A DNA stretch of 64,000 nt from an uncultured Eubacteriales bacterium (GCA_934561055.1 CAKTFN010000006.1:1-64000), one strand, 5' to 3'. Shown: positions 8,556 to 17,231, counted from the first letter of the stretch. Notes: generated by a model from the letters alone, not told the origin. Translations and numbers: made by a program.

Positions 8556-8627
8556 ATTGTTGATGGAAAGCTTTCAAAAGCAGTCCGCTAAACTCCGTTT
8601 TTTTCGGAGTCAAAGGGAGGAAAAACA

Positions 8628-9911
8628 ATGTCAATCATCTTAACCGACGAACAGCAGGCCATTCTTGACGGCGCAAAAGGCGAAACAATGGCTAAGGTCA
8701 TGAAGACCCTTGTAATGTTCGGCGAAGCTTTCGGAGCCGAAAAAATGGTTCCCGTAACTTCAAAGTATAACCATCTTGTAACTTCGTTCGGCCTCGGCGT
8801 TCTTCAGCCGGTATATGACCTGATGAACACGCTCATTGAAGCCGGCGTAAAAAGCGGTCAGAAATTTTCTGCCGACCCTCGCCCGTGCGACCCGAACGTT
8901 CCGAAGAATATTCTTCAAAACCTCATTTTCAAAAAGTTTATGTATAACAAGCAGGATTTCTATGAAGATCAGCTTCAAAAGCTCGGTCTTATGGATAAGG
9001 ACGCCTTCACCTGCACTTGCTACATGGACGAAGTCGGCAACAAACCGAACATGGGCGACGTTCTCAGCTGGTCGGAATCTTCCGCCGTTGTTTACGCAAA
9101 CTCCGTTCTCGGCGCACGCTGCAACCGCAACTCGGGCATCATGGACATCATGGGCTCAATCGTTGGATATGTTCCCTATTTCGGACTTCTTACCGACGAG
9201 GGAAGAAAAGCAACCTGGATCATTAAAATCGAAACCGAAAAGAAACCCGAAGCTCAGCTTCTCGGTTCGGCAATCGGCATGAAAGTCATGGAAGACGTTC
9301 CGTTCGTCAAGGGACTTGACAAATGGCTCGGCACGGAACTCACCGACGAAGTCTGCACATATCTCAAAGATTTCGGTGCGGCAACCGCTTCAAACGGCGC
9401 AGTCGGACTTTATCACATTGAAAACCTCACTCCGGAAGCAAAGCTTTGCGGCGAAAAGCTCCTTGCCGACAACGTCAGGGAATATGTCATTGACGACGCG
9501 GAACTTGAAAGAGTCAAAAACAACTATCCGGTAATTTGGAAAGACAAAAACGCAAAGCCGAAACTTTGCTTCATGGGCTGTCCGCACATGTCGCTTCAGC
9601 AGCTCAAGGACTGGACCGACAAGGTTGAAGCTTCTCTCAAAAAATACGGCAACCAAAAAGTTGTTATTCCAACCGTTTTCACCGCAGCCCCCGGCGTACT
9701 CAAAGAGTTTAACAAAACGACATATGCTGCAAGGCTCAAAGCAACCGGCGTTATCACTTCATACATCTGCCCGCTCATGTATATGAACAATCCCCTTTGT
9801 GCGAAGATGCCGGTAATCACATCTTCAAACAAGCTTCGTACATACACAACGGCGCGCTATTACACCGACGATGAAATTCTCGTTCAAATTACGAAGGGAG
9901 GAAACAAATAA
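8628..9911 (+). CDS. Aconitase X catalytic (large) subunit
   Basis: 427 aa, a full-length AcnX catalytic domain (DUF521). Typical features are the Cys-containing stretches FTCTCYMDE and GARCNRNSG (about residues 130-165) and FMGCPHMS (about 315-322), proposed ligands of the metal or Fe-S centre. AcnX enzymes are dehydratases: bacterial members act on cis-3-hydroxy-L-proline, archaeal members on mevalonate 5-phosphate. Here catalytic and swivel domains are separate proteins, read through an overlapping TAATG, so they form a heteromer. No proline catabolic gene is nearby, so the substrate cannot be fixed; 3-hydroxyproline from collagen-type peptides is a reasonable guess. Confidence 0.87.
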   Translation: MSIILTDEQQAILDGAKGETMAKVMKTLVMFGEAFGAEKMVPVTSKYNHLVTSFGLGVLQPVYDLMNTLIEAGVKSGQKFSADPRPCDPNVPKNILQNLIFKKFMYNKQDFYEDQLQKLGLMDKDAFTCTCYMDEVGNKPNMGDVLSWSESSAVVYANSVLGARCNRNSGIMDIMGSIVGYVPYFGLLTDEGRKATWIIKIETEKKPEAQLLGSAIGMKVMEDVPFVKGLDKWLGTELTDEVCTYLKDFGAATASNGAVGLYHIENLTPEAKLCGEKLLADNVREYVIDDAELERVKNNYPVIWKDKNAKPKLCFMGCPHMSLQQLKDWTDKVEASLKKYGNQKVVIPTVFTAAPGVLKEFNKTTYAARLKATGVITSYICPLMYMNNPLCAKMPVITSSNKLRTYTTARYYTDDEILVQITKGGNK

Positions 9912-10354
9912 TGAAAGAGTTCAAAGGAAGAGTTGTTACTCCCGGAACGGCAACAGCCACCGCCCTCGTTTCCCACGGCGGATTCAACACGCTCGCTTCG
10001 TTCCAAAAATCGCTTCAGTTCGGTGACAAGGAAGCAAAGTGCGGCGACCAAAACAATCCCGATATCTACGGAAAGCCCCTTGCAGGCGTTGCCCTCTGTC
10101 TTCCGCAAACAATCGGCTCAACAACCGGCGGCCTTGTTCTTTACTGTGCATGTGCAATGAAGCGCCAGCCGGCATGTATGCTTTTTGCGAACCACATTGA
10201 CTCGCTCGCCGCTTCGGGTGCGGTTCTTGCGGAAGTTTGGATTGACGATGTAACAATGCCCGTAATCGACTGCCTCGGTGACGAATTTCTTGATTACGTC
10301 AAAACGGGAATGAAAATTTCGGTCAAAGAAGACGGAACAGTCATCGTTGACTGA
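9911..10354 (+). CDS. Aconitase X swivel (small) subunit
   Basis: 147 aa, DUF126-type swivelling domain of aconitase X. The pattern GRVVTPGTATATALVSHGG near the N-terminus and the GSTTGG element (about residues 75-80) match the small subunit. Its start codon overlaps the stop of the large subunit (TAATG), which couples translation. It completes the dehydratase active site with the protein encoded upstream. A strong terminator follows directly. Confidence 0.87.
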   Translation: MKEFKGRVVTPGTATATALVSHGGFNTLASFQKSLQFGDKEAKCGDQNNPDIYGKPLAGVALCLPQTIGSTTGGLVLYCACAMKRQPACMLFANHIDSLAASGAVLAEVWIDDVTMPVIDCLGDEFLDYVKTGMKISVKEDGTVIVD

Positions 10355-10362
10355 TTATATTC

Positions 10363-10400
10363 AAAAAAAGCCTGCCGCTTTCATTGCGACAGGCTTTTTT
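10363..10400. terminator. Bidirectional terminator between convergent genes
   Basis: AAAAAAGCCTG...CAGGCTTTTTT hairpin extended by CCGC/GCG around a short loop. It serves the aconitase X operon (+) and the hydrolase gene (-), whose stop is at 10412. Confidence 0.9.
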
Positions 10401-10411
10401 GATTGTTTTGT

Positions 10412-11335
10412 TTACTTTTCAAGTGCTTTAAGTGTCAGCGCACAAATATTCGACGGATCATATTCCATCATCATATGGCCGCCCTTTTCAACAGTGATAA
10501 TCTTTGCCCCTTCCGGAGCCGAATCAATGAGTGCCTTGAGATTTCTTTTATTTGCAACCATATCGTTTTTCGCCGTAACTATTACGGTCGAAATTTTAAT
10601 TCCGGAAAAAGCCTCAAGATCCGTTCCTCTTGTGTGAGAAGCCATCACGGCCATTCCTGCGCCGGTACCTTTGAGTGCAAGCGGAGCGGCAATTTTTGAA
10701 ACATCATAGTCCTTTGAATATTTTAAATCGGAAAAGCTCACGGCAACCAAAGGTCTGACTATGTTCGGAAAATATTTTGTAAGTCCGATTATTGCACCAA
10801 ACATGCTCTGAACAAAACCGCTTTTCATAAGTTTTGACGCCACAGGTGAAACTTCCGTGCTTGTCTGCGGAGCAAAAAGAATGAGACCGGTGATTTTTTC
10901 GGGGTGGTCAATCGCAACGTTTGCGGCGATTCCTCCGCCCATCGAGTGGCCGCCGATTATCCACTTTCCGCCGAGGTTTTCCATCAGTGCAAAAACAAGA
11001 TCTTCTCGGCTTTGAAGCTTTGTTTCGGACGTTTCACGGCTTGAATAGCCGAAATTCGGAAGGTCAACCGCCGTCACAAAATAATTTTTCTTGCTGTATT
11101 CCTCTGCAATTTTTTCAAGTGAAACGGTTGAAAGTCCGAATCCATGAAGGAGCATGATCTGACCTTTATTAAGAATCGGATCTCCGAAAGTTCTATAATG
11201 AAGGCGGTAATCGCCGGACTCAAAGTATGAGCTGTTCCGGAACGGAACAGCATCTCCGACAGCCGCAAAAGACGAAAAAACGAACAACGAAAAAATTATT
11301 GTCAAAGCGAGAACAAAACTGAGCGTTTTTTTCAT
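10412..11335 (-). CDS. Secreted alpha/beta-hydrolase
   Basis: About 307 aa. A signal peptide or signal anchor covers about residues 1-25. The alpha/beta-hydrolase fold is shown by the oxyanion region LLHGFG, the nucleophile elbow GHSMGG, the acid in TAKNDMVA and the His in KGGHMMM. Lipase, esterase or C-C hydrolase activity is possible; the substrate is not evident. The ATG at 11335 is preferred over one at 11353 because AAGGGA precedes it by 9 nt and because the promoter places the transcript start only about 10 nt before the upstream ATG. It is transcribed alone between a promoter and a terminator. Confidence 0.82.
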   Translation of the reverse strand: MKKTLSFVLALTIIFSLFVFSSFAAVGDAVPFRNSSYFESGDYRLHYRTFGDPILNKGQIMLLHGFGLSTVSLEKIAEEYSKKNYFVTAVDLPNFGYSSRETSETKLQSREDLVFALMENLGGKWIIGGHSMGGGIAANVAIDHPEKITGLILFAPQTSTEVSPVASKLMKSGFVQSMFGAIIGLTKYFPNIVRPLVAVSFSDLKYSKDYDVSKIAAPLALKGTGAGMAVMASHTRGTDLEAFSGIKISTVIVTAKNDMVANKRNLKALIDSAPEGAKIITVEKGGHMMMEYDPSNICALTLKALEK

Positions 11336-11368
11336 TGCGGTCAATCCCTTCATTTGAATTCCTATCTA

Positions 11369-11397
11369 ATTTTATCAAAGAAAAAGACAACTGTCAA
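11369..11397 (-). promoter_or_regulatory. SigA-type promoter of the secreted hydrolase
   Basis: Minus-strand TTGACA (11392-11397), 17-bp spacer, TAAAAT (11369-11374). Confidence 0.8.
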
Positions 11398-11399
11398 TC

Positions 11400-11441
11400 A
11401 AAAAAAGAGAAAAATCCCTTTCGCCAAAAAAGCGAAAGAGA
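11400..11441 (-). terminator. Terminator after the 42-aa small protein
   Basis: CTCTTTCGC / GGCGAAAGGGA stem with a T-rich loop, followed on the minus strand by ATTTTTCTCTTTTTT, 16 bp after the small-protein stop codon. Confidence 0.75.
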
Positions 11442-11456
11442 TTCGAGATTCATTTC

Positions 11457-11585
11457 TTATTTGTCGTTCGGGCAGGGTTCTTCGGGATCAAGCGGAGTGT
11501 CATAGCCGAAATGGCTGAAGAACTTATAAATGTTTTCCCAAAGGATCTTCCAAAAATCTTCAAAATCTTCCCATGTAAATTTCAT
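11457..11585 (-). CDS. 42-aa amphipathic mini-protein (first of three)
   Basis: A short frame with a perfect AGGAGG RBS (8 nt before ATG 11585), its own consensus promoter and its own terminator. The N-terminal half (residues 1-27) is rich in Trp, Phe, Asp and Lys spaced as an amphipathic helix (MKFTWEDFEDFWKILW), and the C-terminal part is acidic and Pro-rich with one Cys. There is no signal peptide. It shares overall design with the proteins at 11751-11837 and 49050-49142. No family is recognised; membrane-surface binding, a signalling peptide or a toxin-like peptide are all possible. The signals make real expression likely. Confidence 0.72.
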   Translation of the reverse strand: MKFTWEDFEDFWKILWENIYKFFSHFGYDTPLDPEEPCPNDK

Positions 11586-11649
11586 TGTAATTGCCTCCTA
11601 AAAGAATGATTGAAAAGCAAAACAAAAAGCTTTGCTTCCTCATGGACTT

Positions 11650-11678
11650 ATTCTACAATAAAAATTAGTAAAAGTCAA
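11650..11678 (-). promoter_or_regulatory. SigA-type promoter of the 42-aa mini-protein
   Basis: Minus-strand TTGACT (11673-11678), 17-bp spacer, TAGAAT (11650-11655). Confidence 0.75.
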
Positions 11679-11711
11679 TATTTTTTAAATAAATTATGAA
11701 TTTTTTTCAAG

Positions 11712-11737
11712 CAAAAAGGCCGTTCAAAGAACGGCCT
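11712..11737 (-). terminator. Terminator after the 28-aa mini-protein
   Basis: Perfect 9-bp stem AGGCCGTTC/GAACGGCCT with a 3-nt loop, followed by TTTTGC on the minus strand, 13 bp after the stop codon. Confidence 0.85.
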
Positions 11738-11750
11738 CAATGTTCAAAAA

Positions 11751-11837
11751 TTATTTGTCCCAACCATTAAGAATGGTGCCATAAAGGAACTTCCAGATGA
11801 GCTGCCAAAGTTCTTCAAACTTTTCAAAAAACTTCAT
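11751..11837 (-). CDS. 28-aa amphipathic mini-protein (second of three)
   Basis: ATG at 11837 with RBS GGGAGG 8 nt upstream, stop at 11751. It begins MKFFEKFEELWQLIWKF, an almost ideal amphipathic helix with alternating acidic and aromatic faces. A TTGACA-N17-TAAAAT promoter and a strong terminator make it a complete transcription unit of about 180 nt. It resembles the neighbouring 42-aa protein in size class, MKF start and Trp/Phe spacing. Size and amphipathicity recall phenol-soluble-modulin-like or signalling peptides, but there is no sequence proof. Confidence 0.72.
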   Translation of the reverse strand: MKFFEKFEELWQLIWKFLYGTILNGWDK

Positions 11838-11909
11838 GTCTATTTCCTCCCTATAAAATATTTCAGCGCTGAAAAAAGGAGCTTAAATCTGCCTTAATTC
11901 ATTGAGTAC

Positions 11910-11938
11910 ATTTTACAACTCATTTTATAAATTGTCAA
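11910..11938 (-). promoter_or_regulatory. SigA-type promoter of the 28-aa mini-protein
   Basis: Minus-strand TTGACA (11933-11938), exactly 17 bp, TAAAAT (11910-11915). Confidence 0.82.
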
Positions 11939-12000
11939 TACTTTGTTCAAAAAAAGTTAAACAATTAATATTTATTAATTTTTCCGCAAATGCTGTGCAA

Positions 12001-13092
12001 TCATTCGCCGAGCTGTTTTCCGAAGGCTCTGAAAAGAGGAAGGCAAGAGGAAAAGAAAGTTTTATACGCCGGACAATAATCTTCATGAAGTTTTTGCCTT
12101 TTGCAACCCTGCGCACGGCAAAGCGGATACATACGGCAACTTTTACACTTTTCCGGAACAATCATACTCTCCCGAATAAAGCGGTCGGCTTTTTTTCCGG
12201 TGAGTGCGGTACGAACGGAAGTATCTTCAATATTTCCGAGTAGCCATTCGTCGGTACAAAAAAAGTCACACGGATAAAGATTTCCGTTTCCTTCGACAAC
12301 GAGCTGATGCCCGCACACTCCGCACACTCCGCATTGTTCGGCTCTTTCGCCAAGGTACATTCTCACAAGATTGTCAAAATACCGAATACTGACATAGTTT
12401 CCGCGGACAAAATCCTTGACATAAAGATTGAAAATTTTTATGAGGAAGGACGCATACTGTTCGTTCGTCATATAAAGTTCGCTCTCGCTTTTGTCGCCGA
12501 ACGGGCGCAGACAAGGTATAAACTGCAGATAAGTATAGCCGTTTTCACGAAAGTACTTGTAAATTTTTTCGCATCTGTCGGCGCAGTAACCGGTCAGAAC
12601 AATCAAAATGTTGAACTCGACTTCATGGCGCTTAAGTTTTTCCGCAGCCTTGAGAATTTTGAAATAAGCATTGTTCCCCTTTTCGTCAACACGAAAACGG
12701 TTACCCTCACGGTCGCCGTCAAGACTGAGACCGACAAGAAATTCGTTTTCTCTGAAAAAATCGCACCATTCATCGGTAACAAGGGTTCCGTTCGTTTGAA
12801 CGGAGAAAAAAATCCGTGAACTTTTCTTGTTGTTTTCCTTCACCTTGCGGACGAAAAATCTGAAATAATCAAGTCCGGCAATGAGCGGTTCGCCGCCCTG
12901 AAACGCAAAAGCAACGCTTTCTCCGTCGGCAAAGGAAAGTGCGCTTTCAATAAGTTTTTCTGCGGTTTCCTCTTTCATTACGCCGAAATTTGCAACGTCC
13001 CGACTTTCGGCAACGTCACAGTAAAAGCAGTATTTGCACCTAAGGTTGCAAAGGCTTGACGCCGGTTTAATCATTATCGAAAGCGGCGGCAT
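12001..13092 (-). CDS. Anaerobic sulfatase-maturating enzyme (radical SAM)
   Basis: 363 aa. The radical SAM cluster motif CNLRCKYCFYC is at residues 15-25. The C-terminal SPASM-type Cys pattern is complete (CGVCGVCGH, YPCDFFC, CKSCRMYPLC, GCKRQ, YCPAY), for two auxiliary 4Fe-4S clusters, as in anSME. The enzyme converts the active-site Cys (or Ser) of a sulfatase to formylglycine in anaerobes. Its start overlaps the stop of the upstream sulfatase gene (TAATG), so enzyme and substrate protein are translated together. No terminator is evident directly after it. Confidence 0.92.
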   Translation of the reverse strand: MPPLSIMIKPASSLCNLRCKYCFYCDVAESRDVANFGVMKEETAEKLIESALSFADGESVAFAFQGGEPLIAGLDYFRFFVRKVKENNKKSSRIFFSVQTNGTLVTDEWCDFFRENEFLVGLSLDGDREGNRFRVDEKGNNAYFKILKAAEKLKRHEVEFNILIVLTGYCADRCEKIYKYFRENGYTYLQFIPCLRPFGDKSESELYMTNEQYASFLIKIFNLYVKDFVRGNYVSIRYFDNLVRMYLGERAEQCGVCGVCGHQLVVEGNGNLYPCDFFCTDEWLLGNIEDTSVRTALTGKKADRFIRESMIVPEKCKSCRMYPLCRAQGCKRQKLHEDYCPAYKTFFSSCLPLFRAFGKQLGE

Positions 13093-15101
13093 TACTTTAT
13101 GATTCCTCTCGGATTGCTTTCAAAATTCTTTTGAATTTCATCGAGTTTTTCGTGCATTGTTTCGGCAACAGCCGGATAAACGCCCGAACGGTTATAGTTT
13201 TCCCCACTGTCATCGGTGAGAATATGCAACCAATTTTTGCGATACTTGTCAAAGAAGGCCGAATTATCGTTCTGAATTTTGTCAAAATACTTGAACGTGA
13301 TTGTTTTGTTCTTGTTCAGAATATCGTAATTATAATCGGGATAAATCTTCTTAACTTCATCGGTTTCAACCGTGTACTGAATTGCCTTAATGTCCTTACG
13401 TTTCATGTGAAGAATCGGGTGTTCTTCGGTGTGAATCACGCTGTCGTTTTTAAGAACGGGAACCATCGAAACACCGTCAATCACACGGTCTGTCGGAAGA
13501 TAATCCCTCTTTCCGCCGCCGGTAATTGAGCAAAGCGAAACAAGAGTCGGGAAAAGGTCAACGAGCGTTGCGCTTTGTTCGCGGCTGTCTCCCTCCTTGA
13601 AAAGGCCGTTGTTGTTATTCCAGCGAATCATGAAAGGAACCTTCTGACCGCCTTCGTATGCGAGATACTTTCCTCCGCGAAGCTCATTGACAGAGCCTTC
13701 AAGCGCGGGACCGTTGTCGCTCGTAAAAACAATAATCGTATCGTCAAGAACACCGAGATCCTCAAGGTTTTTGAAGAGCTTTCCGAGTCCGGCATCAAAC
13801 TCTTTGATGCAGTCAACATATGTTCCCATTCCGCTTGAGCCTTTGAATTCATCGCCGGCAAAAACCGGAGCGTGAGGCCACGGTGAAGTATAAACGGCAA
13901 AAAACGGTTCGTCGGATTTCGTGACGGTTTCCGTGATCCAATCATTGATTTCCTCATTGATCCATTCGGTTGCCTTCGACTGATCTTTAAGCTCGTCGGT
14001 ACCGTGAACGATTGTGTATTCTCCGCCCTCTTCACGGACGTGATAAAACGGCTTCATGTCATTAACGTGATGGCTGCCGTAAAAATAATCAAAGCCCTGC
14101 TTGGTCGGAAGGTACTCGCCGTAATCTCCGAGATGCCATTTTCCGAAAAGACCCGTCGAGTAGCCGGCAGCCTTGAACACTTCGGCCATTGTAATTTCAT
14201 CTCCGAGCATTCCGTCAGCGTTATTACCCATTTCAATGCTGTTGAAAACCCGAGTCTGAGCAAAAGGCGAAACGGTTGAAATCGTCGGATAAATAACGTT
14301 ATCGGCGTAACCTCTGTAAGGGTAGCGACCGGTAAGAGCGGCAAAACGAGCCGGAGAACAAACCGAATAGCTTGAGTAAAAGTTTTCAAAATTAAGACCG
14401 TTTTCTCCGATTGAATCGATATTCGGCGTGTCATAAATTGCACCGTTGAGCGAAACATCGCCGTAACCGAAGTCATCCATGAGAATGAACAAAACATTGG
14501 GACTGTCTTTTTTTGCTTTGTCAACGCCCTTGAGATAATCCTCTTCGCCGTCCCACATACGTTCGGTCACGGGCTTCGTTCTCATGTTCATGAAAAGGAC
14601 GCTTGCAACAGACGTTCCGACAAGAAAAACACTCATAACGGAGCAAAGTGCTTTTTTCACCGCACCCTTTTTAAATCTCTTTTTTGCGAAAACAGCAAGC
14701 AAAACAAAGCTGATGATTACGGGAAGCGAAAGCAAAAGATTTCCGCAAAGGCGAAGAAGGAAATTTCCCTCTCCGGCGGAAAGCGGATGGCTTTCGGTTG
14801 ACCAGCCCGCAAGACCGCTTGAAAAAGCACCAAAACCGGCGTCCGCACCGAAAATGATGTGAAACAGCGTAAGGCCGCCGAAAGAAAACGCATAGCCGAG
14901 AAGCATAAACAGATAGACTTTTTTCTTAACAATCAGCGAAAGAAGAATAATTGCCGAAACAACACAGCAATATCCGATACTGAGAACCGCAACAAAATTG
15001 AGCCTTGTGATGAACTGAACCGCCGCCAGCCCGATTCCGAGGATCAACAGAAGAAGCGGAAAGACTTTTTTACTTTTGTCAAATTCAATTTCCTTTTTCA
15101 T
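13092..15101 (-). CDS. Membrane-anchored type I sulfatase
   Basis: 669 aa. Residues about 14-172 contain roughly five hydrophobic segments, then a linker and an alkaline-phosphatase-fold sulfatase domain. Metal and active-site motifs are visible: LMDDFGYGD (about 207-215), the formylglycine signature C248-S-P-A-R with the following LTGR, FGKWHLGD, and FTSDNGP near residue 440. The Cys-type signature is the form matured by the co-encoded anSME. The catalytic domain should face outside. Multi-TM N-termini are common in LtaS-like enzymes but unusual in Cys-type sulfatases. Substrates could be host mucin or glycosaminoglycan sulfate esters; this is inference. Confidence 0.9.
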   Translation of the reverse strand: MKKEIEFDKSKKVFPLLLLILGIGLAAVQFITRLNFVAVLSIGYCCVVSAIILLSLIVKKKVYLFMLLGYAFSFGGLTLFHIIFGADAGFGAFSSGLAGWSTESHPLSAGEGNFLLRLCGNLLLSLPVIISFVLLAVFAKKRFKKGAVKKALCSVMSVFLVGTSVASVLFMNMRTKPVTERMWDGEEDYLKGVDKAKKDSPNVLFILMDDFGYGDVSLNGAIYDTPNIDSIGENGLNFENFYSSYSVCSPARFAALTGRYPYRGYADNVIYPTISTVSPFAQTRVFNSIEMGNNADGMLGDEITMAEVFKAAGYSTGLFGKWHLGDYGEYLPTKQGFDYFYGSHHVNDMKPFYHVREEGGEYTIVHGTDELKDQSKATEWINEEINDWITETVTKSDEPFFAVYTSPWPHAPVFAGDEFKGSSGMGTYVDCIKEFDAGLGKLFKNLEDLGVLDDTIIVFTSDNGPALEGSVNELRGGKYLAYEGGQKVPFMIRWNNNNGLFKEGDSREQSATLVDLFPTLVSLCSITGGGKRDYLPTDRVIDGVSMVPVLKNDSVIHTEEHPILHMKRKDIKAIQYTVETDEVKKIYPDYNYDILNKNKTITFKYFDKIQNDNSAFFDKYRKNWLHILTDDSGENYNRSGVYPAVAETMHEKLDEIQKNFESNPRGIIK

Positions 15102-15155
15102 TCGTCACACTCCTAAAAGAAAAAACAAAAATTTTGCCGAATAAACAATGATACC

Positions 15156-15184
15156 ATTATACAGTATTGTTAAAAAATTTTCAA
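15156..15184 (-). promoter_or_regulatory. SigA-type promoter of the sulfatase operon
   Basis: Minus-strand TTGAAA (15179-15184), 17 bp, TATAAT (15156-15161). Confidence 0.8.
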
Positions 15185-15186
15185 GG

Positions 15187-15222
15187 CAAAAAAATCGCTT
15201 TCGTCGAAAAGACGAAAGCGAT
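15187..15222 (-). terminator. Terminator of the Ser/Gly-rich surface protein gene
   Basis: Perfect 12-bp stem ATCGCTTTCGTC/GACGAAAGCGAT with a 5-nt loop, followed by seven T on the minus strand. Confidence 0.92.
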
Positions 15223-15263
15223 GATTAATTAGCTTTTTTAAAAAAGTTAACGAAAAGGGATAA

Positions 15264-16100
15264 TCAGTCCTTTTTCTTTTTGAGGCAAACGAATGCTGCG
15301 CCTGCTGCAACGGTAAGAACACCGAGAGCAACAAAAACGGCTGAGGTATCGCCTGTCTTCGGGGTCTTTGTTGTTACGACGGCCGGCTTCGTTGTTGAAG
15401 CTTCTGCGGTTGTTGTTACTTCAGGCTTAACGATTTCGCCAAGGCCGATATACATGTTAGCAAAGAAGTTAACGATGTCGTTATCAAGAAGACCTTCAAT
15501 AGCTGAAGTGTCAATGCCGAGAGCTGAAAGACCGCTCATAAGCTTATCCATGATTCCTGACATTGCGTCCATGGCTCCGCTGGTGCCTGAGCTTGTTCCG
15601 TCGCCCTTGCTGTCTCCGCCGCCAAGGTTACCGAGACCGCCGAGAATGCTTGAAAAATCAAACGAACCGAGGTCAAAGCCTTTGGTGAGTGAACCAAGGT
15701 CAAAGCCCATACCGGAGAAAGCGCCGGAAATTGTGTCCATAAGCGAAGAAATATCAAAGCTTGATGAACCGTTTCCCGAACCGCCGACAAGTCCGCCGAG
15801 TGCGTCGGAAATTGCGCTGAATGAATCCGGATCGATCATTCCGGAAAGGCCGGAAAGAACGTCACCGATTCCGCTGGGTGCCGAGCTGCTTGATGATGCA
15901 TCGGAACCTGAGCCGAGACCAACGTTCTGAAGAGCTCCGTCAAGTGCCTGAGAAAGGTCATCAAGGTTGGCATCTGCGCCGGCATTGCCGATTGCGTCTT
16001 TCAAAGAAGCAAGATAATCGGTATCAGCGGCAAAGGCAGAGGGAACGATCATGCAGAGGCAAAGTGCGACTGCGACCATAACGCCCAAAAACTTTTTCAT
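15264..16100 (-). CDS. Secreted Ser/Gly-rich protein with sortase-like C-terminal anchor
   Basis: About 278 aa. Signal peptide at residues 1-25. The middle is low-complexity, with many Gly, Ser, Asp and Leu in repeated LGSL/FDLGS/ILGGLGNLGGG patterns (about 60-200). A Thr-rich spacer (about 225-245) precedes TPKTGD, a hydrophobic helix and a KKKKD tail, the layout of a cell-wall sorting signal although the motif departs from LPxTG. The ATG at 16100 follows AAAGG by 10 nt. It is probably a surface-displayed spacer or structural protein; no enzyme domain is visible. It has its own promoter and terminator. Confidence 0.75.
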   Translation of the reverse strand: MKKFLGVMVAVALCLCMIVPSAFAADTDYLASLKDAIGNAGADANLDDLSQALDGALQNVGLGSGSDASSSSSAPSGIGDVLSGLSGMIDPDSFSAISDALGGLVGGSGNGSSSFDISSLMDTISGAFSGMGFDLGSLTKGFDLGSFDFSSILGGLGNLGGGDSKGDGTSSGTSGAMDAMSGIMDKLMSGLSALGIDTSAIEGLLDNDIVNFFANMYIGLGEIVKPEVTTTAEASTTKPAVVTTKTPKTGDTSAVFVALGVLTVAAGAAFVCLKKKKD

Positions 16101-16177
16101 GACAATCAATCCTTTCTAAATATTTATATCAACAGCAAAAGCTGAAAATATACATATTCTCGAAAAATTACTAAACA

Positions 16178-16206
16178 ATTATACAATATGTAGTTTTAAA
16201 TTTCAA
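16178..16206 (-). promoter_or_regulatory. SigA-type promoter of the Ser/Gly-rich protein gene
   Basis: Minus-strand TTGAAA (16201-16206), 17 bp, TATAAT (16178-16183). Confidence 0.78.
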
Positions 16207-16247
16207 TAGCAATTTAAAACTTTTTTAATAAATTCCGAAAGATTTGC

Positions 16248-17231
16248 TTACTGCCAGGTTACAAAGACATCAAGACCGGAAACCGTATAATTCTTGTTAA
16301 TCTTGAATCCGTTCTGCTCCAGTGAAACGCAGAAAGCAAGAAGCATCTTCGCATCCTTCATCGTAATTCTGCATTTTACCGTGAGTTCCGAACGGTCGGA
16401 GAACTTGTCAAGCTTTCCGGGAACGAAGCCCGTACACCACCAATAGCTTGCATACTTTCTTGAGAAAATCTCCTTGCCTTTACGGTAACACGTCATAGAC
16501 ATCTTAAGTGAATCTTCATCCGAAGCGCAGTCGTAATGTTCAACCTTTCTCGTTGTCGGCTTTGTATAAACACCGATTTCCGCTCCGACGAAAACAAATC
16601 CGTACTGGCCTTTCCAGAACTGAATCATCCAATCCTTGTTCGCATAGTTGAACTTGCAACGAACGGTATCGTAATAGAAAACGATGAACGAAGCGCCGAC
16701 ATCATAAAGCTCGTTGAAACCAAAGTTTCTCTGCCACGGATCCTTGTCGGTGAAATACACATCGCCGTCGGCGTCATATTTATAGCCGAGGAAACCGTTG
16801 GAAAAAACGGCGGCCGATTTGATAACTTCTTCGGCTTCCTGCTGTTTTGAAGTTGTCGGAGCCGTTGTTGACGATCTTGTTGTCGACGGTCTCGTTGTCG
16901 GAGCTGTTGTTGAGGGCTTTGTTGTAGGTTCGGTTGTTGCGGCAGAAGCCGAATTCTGTGCAAACGTTGTGAAAAGGTTTGAAGTGCCTTCGGTCACACC
17001 GTTCACAGCAAGTGCCGTTGTCGGCATCGTGCTCGGCGCTGTTGTTGACTCGGTTGTCGGAACAGTTGTCGGCTCGGTCGTTGACGGAACGGTTGTTGTC
17101 GTTTGGGTAGTGATTGAAATCGGTTGTTGAACCGGAGTTTTGCTGTTAAGTGCTCTCACTCCGAGAAAAGATCCGGCACAAACAACAACAAGCGCAACCA
17201 GCGCAATTATCGTTGTCTTTGACTTAGACAT
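16248..17231 (-). CDS. Membrane-anchored DUF4474 protein with Thr/Pro-rich stalk
   Basis: 327 aa. One N-terminal membrane segment (about 7-28), then a long Thr/Ser/Pro stalk (about 35-135) built from TTxPTT units, then a globular domain matching DUF4474: DKDPWQRNFGFNELYD, the strand region with WMIQFWKGQYG and GAEIGVYT. This domain is frequent in Clostridia and has no known activity. Topology suggests an extracellular domain held away from the membrane. RBS AGGAGG lies 8 nt before the ATG. The final 80 residues form an additional conserved-looking end with several Cys. Confidence 0.8.
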   Translation of the reverse strand: MSKSKTTIIALVALVVVCAGSFLGVRALNSKTPVQQPISITTQTTTTVPSTTEPTTVPTTESTTAPSTMPTTALAVNGVTEGTSNLFTTFAQNSASAATTEPTTKPSTTAPTTRPSTTRSSTTAPTTSKQQEAEEVIKSAAVFSNGFLGYKYDADGDVYFTDKDPWQRNFGFNELYDVGASFIVFYYDTVRCKFNYANKDWMIQFWKGQYGFVFVGAEIGVYTKPTTRKVEHYDCASDEDSLKMSMTCYRKGKEIFSRKYASYWWCTGFVPGKLDKFSDRSELTVKCRITMKDAKMLLAFCVSLEQNGFKINKNYTVSGLDVFVTWQ

